From contig URCP01000015.1 of NCBI GenBank assembly GCA_900546315.1, forward strand, positions 1 through 45,952: a DNA stretch of 45,952 nucleotides. The letters are read 5' to 3'. Numbering within the stretch: the stretch's first letter is position 1; every line of letters begins with the position of its first letter. The notes under the pieces are model-generated. The model saw nothing but the letters and a program-made list of their open reading frames with translations, was not told the DNA's origin and searched no databases. The position numbers and the translations under genes are program-made. The DNA comes from an uncultured Eubacteriales bacterium (GTDB lineage: Bacteria > Bacillota > Clostridia > Oscillospirales > CAG-272). Below, piece after piece: positions 31,011 to 40,203 of this stretch.

Positions 31011-32504
31011 ATGACAAAGAAAACGCTTTCATTGGTTCTTGCGGCGCTCCTTATGGCACAGGTTCTTGTCGGATGTGGAAATAGCAACGGCGATACTACC
31101 ACTTCCGCTGACACAAGCGGAGCCACTACAGAAGAGACGATTCCGGATGAACCGAACAAGAAGAACGGTCTATGGTACGCAGATTATCTTCCGGAGAAGG
31201 ACTACGAAGGGTATACGTTCAGGGTTCTGACGATGGACCAGTTCCCGACCGACGTCACCGAGGAAGACGGAGATATCGTCAATGACGCCTATTACAAGCG
31301 GAACAGCATCATCGAGAGCCGGTACAACATCAACTTTGAGCAGACTTCATATATGAACTACTGGGAGACGACCGAGGCGTTCAAGAAGAGCGCCCTCGCG
31401 CAGAGCGACGACTTCGATCTGTGCCGTCTGATTCAGCGAGACGCCTTCGCCGTGGCGCTCGAGGGTCTTGCCGCTACGCCGGATATGCTGCCTTATATCG
31501 ATATGACGAAGCCTTGGTATATTCAGTACCTGAATGAGGCTCTGACTATTGACGGTCAGGCGATACTCGCGTACAGTGACGAGTGCGAGCACGCGATGAC
31601 GAGCGTTCAGGCGGTGTTCTTCAATAAAAAAATACTTGACGACCTCGGACTTGAATCACCGTATACGCTGGTCAGGGATGGGACATGGACGTATGACAAG
31701 CTGTTCGGTTACGCCGAGAAAGCAGTTAGCGATCTCAACGGCGACGGCGAGTTCAAGCTGAATGAGGACAGATTCGGATTCATCGGTGAGCTCGATATGT
31801 TTCTCCCGAGCGTCTGGGTTTCCTCCGACGTCAAGACTGTAGAAAAAGACAATAAAGATATTCCTTACTTCGCGGCGAATGGAAACGAAAAATTCTATTC
31901 GATCGTGAAGCAGGTCAACAGCTTTGTAAATACAAAGGGGAATTTCCTCAACACGTTCAAGGCGATCAAGGCGGCTGAAGAGTCGCGCATCACAGGAAGA
32001 GAATCCTTTGCCAACGGATACTCGCTGTTCAAGATGATGGACTTCGGATTTTGTCTCGATCTTCGCGAAATGGAGAATGACTTCGGTATCGTCCCGCTTC
32101 CGAAGTATGACGAAAAGCAAACCGAGTATTTTTCGAGAATACTCGACGCGTGGACAAATGTCGCTCTCTCTTGCACGACAGACCTTGAGAGAACAAGCAT
32201 TATCCTTGAAGCTCTCGCGGTCGAATCGAAGAACTATGTAATTCCCGCGATCTACGAAAACGCGATAACACAGAAAGGAATACGCGACGAAGATTCCCTC
32301 GAGATGCTCGAGATAATCCAGAAAAACAGAACTCTCGACCTAGGAGACACCGTCTGGCAGGCTGACATCAGGAACAAGTATTATGAAATGGTCATGGCAA
32401 ACAAAGACAATGTCGCGTCCCAGACCGAAAAAATCGTAAAGAAAGCAGACAAAATCATCTCCGACGCTCTCGAGCAGGTCGAAGCATTAAAATCCCGCGG
32501 ATAG
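31011..32504 (+). CDS. Extracellular solute-binding lipoprotein (family 1)
   Basis: The 497-residue product starts after CGAAAGGTGGTACACTA and has a lipoprotein signal peptide with lipobox LVGC (Cys at about residue 22). A Thr/Ser-rich linker is followed by a family-1 (sugar-type) binding fold: YEGYTFRVLTMDQFP, NSIIESRYNINFEQ, DLCRLIQRDAFAVALEGLAA, FFNKKILDDLGLESPY with DGTWTYDKLFGYAEKAVSDLNGDGEFKLNEDRFGF, and EMENDFGIVPLPKYDEKQTEYFSR. The last two blocks are typical of Clostridia sugar-binding lipoproteins. It follows the GH36 gene without a terminator, so alpha-galactoside uptake is likely. No ABC permease genes are present, so it must use permeases encoded elsewhere. Confidence 0.9.
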   Translation: MTKKTLSLVLAALLMAQVLVGCGNSNGDTTTSADTSGATTEETIPDEPNKKNGLWYADYLPEKDYEGYTFRVLTMDQFPTDVTEEDGDIVNDAYYKRNSIIESRYNINFEQTSYMNYWETTEAFKKSALAQSDDFDLCRLIQRDAFAVALEGLAATPDMLPYIDMTKPWYIQYLNEALTIDGQAILAYSDECEHAMTSVQAVFFNKKILDDLGLESPYTLVRDGTWTYDKLFGYAEKAVSDLNGDGEFKLNEDRFGFIGELDMFLPSVWVSSDVKTVEKDNKDIPYFAANGNEKFYSIVKQVNSFVNTKGNFLNTFKAIKAAEESRITGRESFANGYSLFKMMDFGFCLDLREMENDFGIVPLPKYDEKQTEYFSRILDAWTNVALSCTTDLERTSIILEALAVESKNYVIPAIYENAITQKGIRDEDSLEMLEIIQKNRTLDLGDTVWQADIRNKYYEMVMANKDNVASQTEKIVKKADKIISDALEQVEALKSRG

Positions 32505-32517
32505 AAAGGCACCCCTC

Positions 32518-33432
32518 TTGATCAACTACTTCCTCTTATTAATCTCCGTCCTCTTAATGTCCGGAATGTTCGCTCTGAACAAGCTCTGGCAGAAATCGAA
32601 CGGGGCGGGGATAAAGACCTCGCTGTTGTATACCGCGCTGACCGGTTTATTCGTCAGCGTCATCTTCTTCGCCGTCGGCGGGGGCAGGGTTCAGATAACG
32701 CCGTTCTCGCTCGTTTGCGCGGCGGCGGTCGCCGGACTCTGTCTCGGGTATAACCTCATCGGCTTCAAGGTCTTCTCCATCGGCAGCTACTCGGTCTACA
32801 TGATGTTCCTGATGCTCGGCGGGATGCTCCTGCCGTTCATCTACGGAATGCTCTTTCTCGGCGACGCGGATGGAACGGGAATAGTCAGTCTCGCGGCGCG
32901 ATTCACCGGTGTCGCCCTGCTGACCCTCTCGCTCGTCCTCCCCTGTCTCGGCGAAAAAAAGGACAAAAAGAACAGCAGACTATTTATCATTCTCTGCGTC
33001 ACCGTCTTCATCCTCAACGGCTTCGTCTCGATCACCTCGAAAATCCACCAGATCGAGACAGTCAGACAAACCGTCGACGCGACAAGCTTCGTAGTACTCA
33101 CCAACGGAATAAACGGCATCGCAAGCGCCGTCACCCTGTTCTTTCTGTGCCTGAGAGACAAAAAGCCGCCCGAACTCGCGAAGGATTTTCCCGTCTGGAA
33201 AGTCATCCTCATGCCGCTCGTCTGCGGCGCGCTCAACGGCTCGTCCTACCTCTGTCAGCTCGTCGCGGCGGCGTCGGATATGCCGGCGTCGGTGCAGTAC
33301 CCGATGATCACCGGCGGGACAGTCATCCTGTCGGCTGCTGTCGGGAGGGTGTTCTTCGGGGAGAGGCAGAGCAAACTCTCGCTCGCGGGAACTCTGCTCG
33401 CGTTCGCGGCTACATTTCTTTTCCTTCTCTGA
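32518..33432 (+). CDS. EamA/DMT-type membrane transporter
   Basis: The 304-residue product starts at TTG (32518) after GAAAGGCACCCCTC, 13 bp after the preceding stop. It is almost entirely hydrophobic with about ten TM helices in two halves, the topology of drug/metabolite (EamA) transporters; the end GGTVILSAAVGRVFFGERQSKLSLAGTLLAFAATFLFL is characteristic. The substrate could be a sugar or sugar-derived compound, given its place in the LacI-GH36 operon, but the family covers many metabolites. A strong terminator follows. Confidence 0.85.
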   Translation: MINYFLLLISVLLMSGMFALNKLWQKSNGAGIKTSLLYTALTGLFVSVIFFAVGGGRVQITPFSLVCAAAVAGLCLGYNLIGFKVFSIGSYSVYMMFLMLGGMLLPFIYGMLFLGDADGTGIVSLAARFTGVALLTLSLVLPCLGEKKDKKNSRLFIILCVTVFILNGFVSITSKIHQIETVRQTVDATSFVVLTNGINGIASAVTLFFLCLRDKKPPELAKDFPVWKVILMPLVCGALNGSSYLCQLVAAASDMPASVQYPMITGGTVILSAAVGRVFFGERQSKLSLAGTLLAFAATFLFLL

Positions 33433-33440
33433 CAAAAATG

Positions 33441-33471
33441 CCGGAGGTCGTCTGACCTCCGGTGATTTTTT
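33441..33471. terminator. Hairpin terminator between convergent operons
   Basis: CCGGAGGTC, loop GTCT, GACCTCCGG, then TGATTTTTTA on plus. It separates the EamA gene from the GH106-like gene. Confidence 0.88.
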
Positions 33472-36058
33472 ATTCGGCTGTGAGAAGCTTCACCGGTCCG
33501 AGAAGTCCGGACGGCGGTATCTGCATATATGTCGAGAAGTGATCCTTCACGCGGTTCGCGAGGGTGTTCGAGACGATGACCACGAGTTCGTTTTCGCCCT
33601 CACGCACGTAATCGGTGATATCATACGAGTACGGAGCCGTCACGCGGTCGCCTACGAGCTTTCCGTTCACATAAACCCGCGCGGTCTCTCCGACTCTTCC
33701 GAGATCGAGGCGCAGACGGCGGCTGCCGGTCACGCTGAACGTCGTCTTGTACTTCATCTTTCCGGAGAAGTCCGGCATTTCGTCGGGAGCGGTGATGTTT
33801 TTCAGCTTTGACGTTCTTTTGTACGGCTTGAAATCATCAAGATTGTCCGATTCGGCAAGTGATATGCCATACTCGCCGTCGAGCGTTTTTATCTCGTGCC
33901 ACTTTGTCTCGGACGGGAGCTCGCTTTCAAGCTCAGGGTCAAAGACAACAATCCGTGATTCTCCGGGCTCGAGGGTTATCCTTATGTCCCCGTTCCCGCT
34001 CTCTCCGGCGAAGCTGTTGTCTCCGAGCAGGTCGAGCGACACGTACTTTCCGGAAATTCCGGTCGAGACTACCGTGTCTGTTCTCTTCGCGGCCGACTCG
34101 TTGAAGAACATGAAGACGTCCGCCTTTCCGCGCTTTGTGTGGAACACGCGGAGGAGCTCGTGGTTGCCGGTGAGCAAAATATCATACAGACCCTCGGCGC
34201 GCATCTCCGAGTTCAGCCTGTCGAGCGGCACGACATCACAGATGAGATCCTTCGGGCAGTCGTCCGGCTTTTTGTCGATAAACCAGACGCGGAGCCCGGC
34301 GTCCGCGAGTCTTCTCGCCTGCGTGTAGAACGCGTCCGGAAGGAGCGCGGCGTACGGGACGATAAGACAGCCGAAGGACACGCCGTTAATGACCATTCTT
34401 TCGTTCTCGACCGTCGCTTTTTCGAGATAATCTATCGGGACAATGTCGAAATCGAGCTGATCGTCATAGAGCACCTTCGCCGGCGCCTCCGTCAGCATAT
34501 ATCTGTTCTTGTGATTAATGAAGTCGCAGTTCATCCACTCCGCCTCGGCGTGGTAGAGTATCGCGGCGTCTGCAATGTGCGTTCCGCCGAAGAGCAGGTG
34601 TGTCTCCTTGTTGAGGGCGCGCATCAGATGCCTGAACCCGTCGAACTGCGGGTCGTGTCCCTCCGCGCCGAAGTGCGGCGGGCAGTCCGGGTTCGGATAG
34701 ACCGGGCTGAACGCGTGCGGTACGAAATGGTTCACTCCGCGCACGAGCAGAAAATCGGTAAGCCACTTCATGACACTGACGCTTTCCGCCCAGCCGTAAG
34801 CGCCGAAGACCTCGCACATCGCTCTGCCCTTCATCTGCGGGTAGAGCTCACCGAGCGACGCGGCGAGCTTCGCGAGTACATAATTGTAGAAGATTCCGTT
34901 GCACTCGTTTCCGGCGCTTGACGCGGTGTGGTCGACGCTCTCCATTCCCGGTATGACCTGATGAAGGACAATGTCGACGCCGCCCATGTCCTGACCCTCG
35001 AGCGAGCGGAAATAGTGACCGCCGCTGTGACCGAGTCTGGCGTGCGAGTTCTGATCCTCGATTATGTGGCCTATATACAGAACGCCGTGCGCGCGGCACC
35101 AGTTGCCGAGCTTGAACGAGAATCTCTCGCGCCAGAGCCTTGTCACCGCGTTCATGTACGCGAGGCGCACCTTCGGCGCGAAGTTTTCCATCGGGAACCA
35201 GAGCGACGCTAAATACGGCTTCGGGTTATATCCGAGCTCTTTTTCCATCATTTTTAGGACGTCCTCATGCCACGGCAGAGCGAGCGCGGGAAGACCGACC
35301 GTCTTGATGTAGAACCCGAAATCATTCGTGTGATCACCGGAAAAAACGTTTCCGAAATTCGGCTCGTCAGAGAAGAAGCCCGCGAGAGTGTTCCCGAAAT
35401 ACTTCGCGTAACGCTGATAGTGCGGCTCGTAGACCGCCTCGATCATGACGTCGGTCGACTCGTCCGAGAGCATATCGACATACTCGGCGTTGCCGATTCC
35501 GGAGCGGGACTTCCATATCGTGAACACGCGGTGGACGCCCTCCGGTATGTCGAGATAGAGATAGTCTCCCCTGATTCCGGACGAAACGTCGACCGGATCG
35601 CCGGAAAGCGTTTCTTCGAACTCTTCACGGGCGTACATATACGCGCCGATCAGGATGTTGTCCGCGTCCTCCTTACGGCGGAGAAGTATCGACGCGTCGG
35701 ACATCGGTCCCACTACGTCGAGGTGCTCCTCGACCATCGCCCACCGGCGTCTCTCCGGGTATTTTTCCTTTATCATACCGTTCGCGTGACCGGTCGGGAA
35801 GTGGTCGTCGTCGAGGACCCAGACCTTCATCCCGCGCTTCTCGCACTCGTCGAGGATGATGTCCATATCCGCCCACCAGCCGTCCTTCGCGAACTCCTTG
35901 TGCGGTCTCGACTCGACGCACAGCGCGCCGACGCCGCAGGAGGCGATTTCGGCTATCTGCTCCCGCAGCTTGTCCCGGTGGTTCCCGAGCTGCCAGTAGA
36001 ACGGCAGAATGTAATTGTCCGGCGTGCCGCGAAGCACGTCGGAGAGGTTCTTGTCCAT
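33470..36058 (-). CDS. Large glycoside hydrolase, probably GH106/alpha-L-rhamnosidase-like
   Basis: The 862-residue product starts at the ATG at 36058 after GGAGGAAATACT; upstream in-frame codons overlap the promoter and are rejected. The N-terminal TIM-barrel-like part has ILPFYWQLGNHRDKLREQI, VGALCVESRPHKEFAKDGWW and VWVLDDDHFPTGHANG, as in glycosyl hydrolases related to family 106. Acidic residues in FFSDEPNFGN and AMCEVFGAYGWAES are catalytic candidates. A C-terminal galactose-binding-like domain (about 755-862, RVYVNGKLVGDRVTAPYSYDITDYVREGENEL) is clear. No signal peptide, so cytosolic. Family 106 hydrolyses alpha-L-rhamnosides, but the family call rests on recalled similarity and the substrate is uncertain. 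It is divergent from two AraC-type regulators. Confidence 0.75.
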   Translation of the reverse strand: MDKNLSDVLRGTPDNYILPFYWQLGNHRDKLREQIAEIASCGVGALCVESRPHKEFAKDGWWADMDIILDECEKRGMKVWVLDDDHFPTGHANGMIKEKYPERRRWAMVEEHLDVVGPMSDASILLRRKEDADNILIGAYMYAREEFEETLSGDPVDVSSGIRGDYLYLDIPEGVHRVFTIWKSRSGIGNAEYVDMLSDESTDVMIEAVYEPHYQRYAKYFGNTLAGFFSDEPNFGNVFSGDHTNDFGFYIKTVGLPALALPWHEDVLKMMEKELGYNPKPYLASLWFPMENFAPKVRLAYMNAVTRLWRERFSFKLGNWCRAHGVLYIGHIIEDQNSHARLGHSGGHYFRSLEGQDMGGVDIVLHQVIPGMESVDHTASSAGNECNGIFYNYVLAKLAASLGELYPQMKGRAMCEVFGAYGWAESVSVMKWLTDFLLVRGVNHFVPHAFSPVYPNPDCPPHFGAEGHDPQFDGFRHLMRALNKETHLLFGGTHIADAAILYHAEAEWMNCDFINHKNRYMLTEAPAKVLYDDQLDFDIVPIDYLEKATVENERMVINGVSFGCLIVPYAALLPDAFYTQARRLADAGLRVWFIDKKPDDCPKDLICDVVPLDRLNSEMRAEGLYDILLTGNHELLRVFHTKRGKADVFMFFNESAAKRTDTVVSTGISGKYVSLDLLGDNSFAGESGNGDIRITLEPGESRIVVFDPELESELPSETKWHEIKTLDGEYGISLAESDNLDDFKPYKRTSKLKNITAPDEMPDFSGKMKYKTTFSVTGSRRLRLDLGRVGETARVYVNGKLVGDRVTAPYSYDITDYVREGENELVVIVSNTLANRVKDHFSTYMQIPPSGLLGPVKLLTAE

Positions 36059-36092
36059 AGTATTTCCTCCAGACATAAATATCGATACTAAC

Positions 36093-36121
36093 ATTATACA
36101 CTGTTCCGACAGAATTTTCAA
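36093..36121 (-). promoter_or_regulatory. Sigma-A promoter of the GH106-like gene
   Basis: On the minus strand: TTGAAA (plus 36116-36121), 17-bp spacer, TATAAT (plus 36093-36098). It lies 35 bp before the ATG at 36058. Confidence 0.85.
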
Positions 36122-36142
36122 GAGACAATATTTCGAAAATCC

Positions 36143-36171
36143 TTGCATTATTTTGACATATGGTGTATAAT
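36143..36171 (+). promoter_or_regulatory. Sigma-A promoter of the AraC-type operon
   Basis: TTGCAT (36143-36148), 17-bp spacer, TATAAT (36166-36171). It is divergent from the GH106-like promoter, with the two -35 elements about 22 bp apart, so one bound regulator could affect both. Confidence 0.8.
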
Positions 36172-36209
36172 ATAGAGTGAAAAGGCGGAAAACGGAAAGG
36201 GGCGGCATA

Positions 36210-37238
36210 ATGAAGACTGATGAGCTGCGTGAATACATGATGAAGTACACTCCGCTCGAGATCGCGTGGCTGAACGGAAAGCCCGGCTCGCTCGCCGAGC
36301 AGAGATTTGACCGGTGTGACAATGAATATGTCAATCACTGGGACGACGCGTGGGGTGACATCATGTTCCAGCGGCACTCGAGATTCTCGGCGCACACATA
36401 TCACTCGCACGAGTTTTTCGAGATAATGTTCATGTTCATCGGCAGTGGTGAGAACTTCATCGAGGAGAAGTCGGAGAAGCTGCGCGAGGGCGACGTCTGC
36501 GTGATTACTCCGGGCGTGTTCCATCTGCCTTACGTGCCGGGGGACAGCGTGCTTGTCAACTTCTGCGTCAGGGAGGGATTCGTTCAGGAGTTCTTCCGGC
36601 ATTTCCACGGTGGGGACGCGGTCGATTTCTTCAGAGCCGACCCCGCCGGGGAACAGCACAAATACATGATAATCCGCGGCTGCCCGGAGATATGCGAGGC
36701 GGGCGCGCGGCTCATCTCGGCGTTCACAGAAAACGAGTGGCAGGACGCGCAGTCGGAGCAGACGGCATATCTCGCGGTATTTCTTACGACCCTCGCGAAG
36801 TTTTCCGTCGGACGGACAATTCTCTCGACCGAGACCTTCAGACCGGACGACCTCGCGCCGACCATCATTTCCCGGATACAGAACGAATATATGACGATAT
36901 CCCTCGACGCGCTCGCGGGTGAGTACGGGTACTCGAAATCCCACATCTGCCGCCTGATCCGCCGCGCGAGCGGTACGACCTTCACCGAGATGGTGAACCG
37001 GCTGAGGGTGCGCGAGGCGTGCCGGCTCATCGATTCCGGGATGAGATGCAGCGAGGCGGCGGAGAAAAGCGGCTTCTCGGACGCCGCGTATTTCACACGG
37101 ACGTTCAGAAAATACATGGGCATGGCGCCAGGCGAGTTCCGGCACCGCGGCGACCACCCCGATGCTGAGAAGCACGCGCGCACTACATATAATAATGAAG
37201 GAAACTCACACGAAGGATGGGAAAAGGATGGACGATAA
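36210..37238 (+). CDS. AraC-family regulator with cupin domain
   Basis: The 342-residue product starts at the ATG at 36210 after GGAAAGGGGCGGCATA; a GTG 33 bases earlier is less likely. The N-terminal part (about 50-140) is a cupin-like sugar-sensing domain: AHTYHSHEFFEIMFMFIGSGENFIEEK, LREGDVCVITPGVFHLPYV. The C-terminal AraC helix-turn-helix pair occupies about 230-330 (ISLDALAGEYGYSKSHICRLIRRASGTTFTEMVNRLRVREA and CSEAAEKSGFSDAAYFTRTFRKYMGMAPGEFR). It probably activates the divergent GH106-like gene and perhaps the downstream oxidoreductase. The end overlaps the next start by 11 bases. Confidence 0.92.
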   Translation: MKTDELREYMMKYTPLEIAWLNGKPGSLAEQRFDRCDNEYVNHWDDAWGDIMFQRHSRFSAHTYHSHEFFEIMFMFIGSGENFIEEKSEKLREGDVCVITPGVFHLPYVPGDSVLVNFCVREGFVQEFFRHFHGGDAVDFFRADPAGEQHKYMIIRGCPEICEAGARLISAFTENEWQDAQSEQTAYLAVFLTTLAKFSVGRTILSTETFRPDDLAPTIISRIQNEYMTISLDALAGEYGYSKSHICRLIRRASGTTFTEMVNRLRVREACRLIDSGMRCSEAAEKSGFSDAAYFTRTFRKYMGMAPGEFRHRGDHPDAEKHARTTYNNEGNSHEGWEKDGR

Positions 37239-38118
37239 AGAGATGAAAAACCTCGAGCGCTCGCTTGACGGCGTCGGGAAATACCTCGGGCGGATAGAGA
37301 AGCTCTTCGGTCTGCACGTGTCGGTTCACACGCCTAACGCATACCTTGTCACCTACCTCGAGAGCTTTTACAAGTACAACTGCCATATGCTTCCGTACTG
37401 TATGCTGATTAAGTCAGACAAAAGCCGGTGGAAAAGGTGCAGGGCGTGTCAGCGGATGGTTACGGCGAGATTCTGCGAGCTCGGCGACAAGGGGAGGGAC
37501 GGTTTTTTCGGGAGGTGCTTCTTCGGCGTCGAGGAGTTCGTCCTCCCGGTGCTGAACGGCGGGAAAGCGATCGGGTTTGTCAGCGTGACCGGTTACTCGA
37601 CCGACCGCGAGAGAACACGCCGGACGGCGGCGCGGCTTATTGAGAGCTTTCCGGACGGGTATGACGAGGCGCTCGCCGGGCTCTCGGACAAGCGCCCCGA
37701 CCCGGAGACGCTCCGCGACCTGCTGACCCCCGCCGCCGACCTCATCGGAAGCTTCCATTTCATCCCCGAGCTTCGCGGCTCCGGGAACTACACCTACCGC
37801 TTGATGGTCGCCGAGATCGAGGCGTGCTACAACGAGCGCCTGAGCGTCGCGAGAATCGCGAAGAGCGTGAGTTGCAGCGAGTCGTATATAAACCACATCT
37901 TCAAGAAAAAGAGCGGTATGTCGGTCAGCGCTTATATAAATTTAGTCCGTGTGAGGCACGCGAAGGAGCTGCTGACCTCCGCGGATGAGCCTGTAAGCGC
38001 CGTGGCGTTCGCGGTCGGGTACAGCGACGCGAACTACTTCTCGGACGTCTTCCGGAAAATCGTCGGTATGACGCCGACCGCATACAGGAATATGTACAGG
38101 AGAAGGAAAGGCGGCTGA
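37228..38118 (+). CDS. AraC-family regulator with PocR-like sensor domain
   Basis: The 296-residue product starts at the ATG at 37228 (MDDKEMKN), with AGGATGG seven bases upstream, and overlaps the previous gene by 11 bases. Residues about 20-160 resemble a PocR-type ligand-sensing domain, with the Cys pair WKRCRACQ (Cys71 and Cys74) and later FGRCFFGVEEFVLPVLNGGKAIGFVSVTGYS. The AraC DNA-binding domain is at about 195-290 (LSVARIAKSVSCSESYINHIFKKKSGMSVSAYINLVRVRHA, VSAVAFAVGYSDANYFSDVFRKIVGMTPTAYR). PocR-type domains sense small compounds such as diols. Coupling to the cupin-AraC gene suggests two linked signals control the same glycan genes. Confidence 0.9.
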   Translation: MDDKEMKNLERSLDGVGKYLGRIEKLFGLHVSVHTPNAYLVTYLESFYKYNCHMLPYCMLIKSDKSRWKRCRACQRMVTARFCELGDKGRDGFFGRCFFGVEEFVLPVLNGGKAIGFVSVTGYSTDRERTRRTAARLIESFPDGYDEALAGLSDKRPDPETLRDLLTPAADLIGSFHFIPELRGSGNYTYRLMVAEIEACYNERLSVARIAKSVSCSESYINHIFKKKSGMSVSAYINLVRVRHAKELLTSADEPVSAVAFAVGYSDANYFSDVFRKIVGMTPTAYRNMYRRRKGG

Positions 38119-38206
38119 TCTCTGCTGAATTTCTAAGATCACGTGCCGGAAAATCAAGACAATGTTAATAAAATCCGCGGCGAATGAAAATAAATCGCGA
38201 TTTCTC

Positions 38207-38235
38207 TTGACAATACAGGCATCCGGCGCTATACT
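38207..38235 (+). promoter_or_regulatory. Sigma-A promoter of the FAD oxidoreductase gene
   Basis: TTGACA (38207-38212), 17-bp spacer, TATACT (38230-38235). Confidence 0.85.
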
Positions 38236-38315
38236 ATATATATGAATATTCCATGAAAGGAAGGGCGGAAACGGTATTCCCGGTTGGGAACACGAAAATT
38301 CTGCACAATGATAAA

Positions 38316-40118
38316 ATGATACACAAGAGTGAGATAACGGGCTTTGAAACGATACGTCACGAGGCGGACCTCTGTATCGTCGGCGCGGGCGCGGCGGGGA
38401 TGTTCGCGGCGGTCGCGGCGGCGAGACACGGCGCTAAGGTCGTACTGATGAACGACCGCCCGGTCGTCGGCGGAAACGCTTCCGGAGAGATAAGGATGTG
38501 GATACGCGGCGCGCACGGAAGGAACAACCACGAGAGCGGCATCGTCGAGGAACTGGCGCTGATGAACCTCAGACGCAACCCGACACTCAACTTCTCGATC
38601 TGGGACAGCGTTACATATGAGCTGATCAAGAACGAGCCGAACATCGACCTGATACTCAACTGCTCCTGTCTCGCCTGTGAGATGGACGGGAACCGCGTTA
38701 AGTCGGTGACCGGCTGGCAGACGACGACGCAGAAGTTCCACACGGTGACGGCGAAGATCTTCGCGGATTGCTCCGGAGACAGCGTCCTCGCGCCTATCAC
38801 CGGCGCGGAGTTCAGGATGGGGCGGGAGTCCCGCGACGAGTTCGGCGAGGACATCGCGCCGGTTGTGTCGGACAACCACACAATGGGTATGTCCTGTCTG
38901 TTGCAGGTCAGGGAGACCGACCGCGAGATTCCGTTCAAGGCGCCGGACTGGGCGGTGAAGTTCACCGACGAGACTATCGGGCACCGTGTGAATATCAATA
39001 ACCCGAGGCAGTTCGTGAACGACAACTTCTGGTGGATAGAGCTCGGCGGCATGGACGACGCTATCGGGGACACCGAGAAGCTGCGCGACAGGCTGCTTCC
39101 GATAACCTTCGGCGTCTGGGATTATTATAAGAATTCCGGGCGGTTCGACTCGAAGAACTGGGAGCTCGAGTGGGTCGGTTTCCTGCCCGGAAAGCGCGAG
39201 AGCCGCAGGTATGTCGGCGCGCACATTCTGACCCAGAACGAGGTCAGGGACGGCGGGCGTTTCGACGATCTTATCGCTTACGGCGGATGGTCTATGGACG
39301 ACCATCACCCGGCGGGATTCGACACGACCGAGGCTCCGACTATCTTCCATCCGGCTCCTTCGCCGTTCGGGATTCCCTATCGGTGCCTGTATTCGAAGAA
39401 TATAGAGAATCTGATGTTCTCCGGGCGGAATATTTCCTGTACGCATACGGCTATGTCCTCCTGCCGCGTCATGGCTACCTGCGCGACGCTCGGGCAGGCT
39501 ATGGGAACCGCGGCGGCTATCGCGCTCAGAGAGGGTATCGACCCGGCGGGGGTTTACGAGAAGGGATTTGTCGGCGAGCTCAGACAGACGCTGATGGAGG
39601 ACGACTGCTACCTGCCGTTCACGCACCGGGCGCTGACTCCGGTGATGGAGGGAATAACGGCTGAGGTCGGCGGGGAGGACGCTTCTGTGCTGTACGACGG
39701 TTTTGACCGCGGGAACGGGGAGGAGGAGCATCTGCTCGAGGTTCCGTTCGGCTCGGAGATTGTCGTTTCGCTCCCGGAAAGCAGAGAGGTGAAATCGGTC
39801 GGGTTTGTGTTCGACAGCGACATAAATGGAGAGCACTACCTCGGAAAGAACCGCCCGAACGGGATGGACAGATACCCGATGAGGTGCAACACGAGGAGAG
39901 GCGAGGATCTCGTCGGTCTGCCGTCGACGCTCGTGAAGGATTTCAGACTGTACGCCGACGAGGGCGACGGAGAGTTCCGGCTGATCGCGGAAGTGAAGGA
40001 TAACTACAAATGTCTCTGGAGATACGAAGAACCGCTCAGAGTGAAGCGCCTGAAGCTCGTGCCGGAGAGCGCGTACGGGGCTGAAAAGGCGAGGGTTTTC
40101 TCGGTGATTCTCAAATAA
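38316..40118 (+). CDS. FAD-dependent oxidoreductase (FAD_oxidored family)
   Basis: From the ATG at 38316 the product is 600 residues; an ATG at 38253 would add 21. The later start matches how I recall family members beginning, but neither start has a good ribosome-binding site, so this is uncertain. The FAD-binding Rossmann motif CIVGAGAAGMFAAVAAARHGAKV is near the N terminus, followed by MNDRPVVGGNASGEIRMWIRG and CSGDSVLAPITGAEFRMGR. NLMFSGRNISCTHTAMSSCRVMATCATLGQAMGTAAAIA is the second FAD-binding block. A C-terminal beta domain (about 480-600) follows. Such oxidoreductases are common in glycan-utilisation loci and may oxidise sugar units. Reaction unknown. It has its own promoter and terminator. 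Confidence 0.85.
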   Translation: MIHKSEITGFETIRHEADLCIVGAGAAGMFAAVAAARHGAKVVLMNDRPVVGGNASGEIRMWIRGAHGRNNHESGIVEELALMNLRRNPTLNFSIWDSVTYELIKNEPNIDLILNCSCLACEMDGNRVKSVTGWQTTTQKFHTVTAKIFADCSGDSVLAPITGAEFRMGRESRDEFGEDIAPVVSDNHTMGMSCLLQVRETDREIPFKAPDWAVKFTDETIGHRVNINNPRQFVNDNFWWIELGGMDDAIGDTEKLRDRLLPITFGVWDYYKNSGRFDSKNWELEWVGFLPGKRESRRYVGAHILTQNEVRDGGRFDDLIAYGGWSMDDHHPAGFDTTEAPTIFHPAPSPFGIPYRCLYSKNIENLMFSGRNISCTHTAMSSCRVMATCATLGQAMGTAAAIALREGIDPAGVYEKGFVGELRQTLMEDDCYLPFTHRALTPVMEGITAEVGGEDASVLYDGFDRGNGEEEHLLEVPFGSEIVVSLPESREVKSVGFVFDSDINGEHYLGKNRPNGMDRYPMRCNTRRGEDLVGLPSTLVKDFRLYADEGDGEFRLIAEVKDNYKCLWRYEEPLRVKRLKLVPESAYGAEKARVFSVILK

Positions 40119-40124
40119 TTGCAC

Positions 40125-40155
40125 AAAGACCGTTTTGTGAAAAGCGGTCTTTTTG
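40125..40155 (+). terminator. Terminator after the FAD oxidoreductase gene
   Basis: AAAGACCG (40125-40132) pairs with CGGTCTTT (40145-40152), extended by GTTTT/AAAGC around TGTG, followed by TTTG. The preceding bases TAATTGCACAAAGACCGTT recur at 43250, marking the left edge of the duplicated unit. Confidence 0.8.
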
Positions 40156-40203
40156 TGTTAAGTATTTGGCGATGGTGAACAAAAAAGTGATATGTGAATT
40201 GAA

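Noticed and set aside
36152..36171. Promoter TTGACA close to TATAAT at 36154
   Set aside because: The spacer is only 7 bp; the TTGCAT at 36143 with 17 bp is the proper -35.
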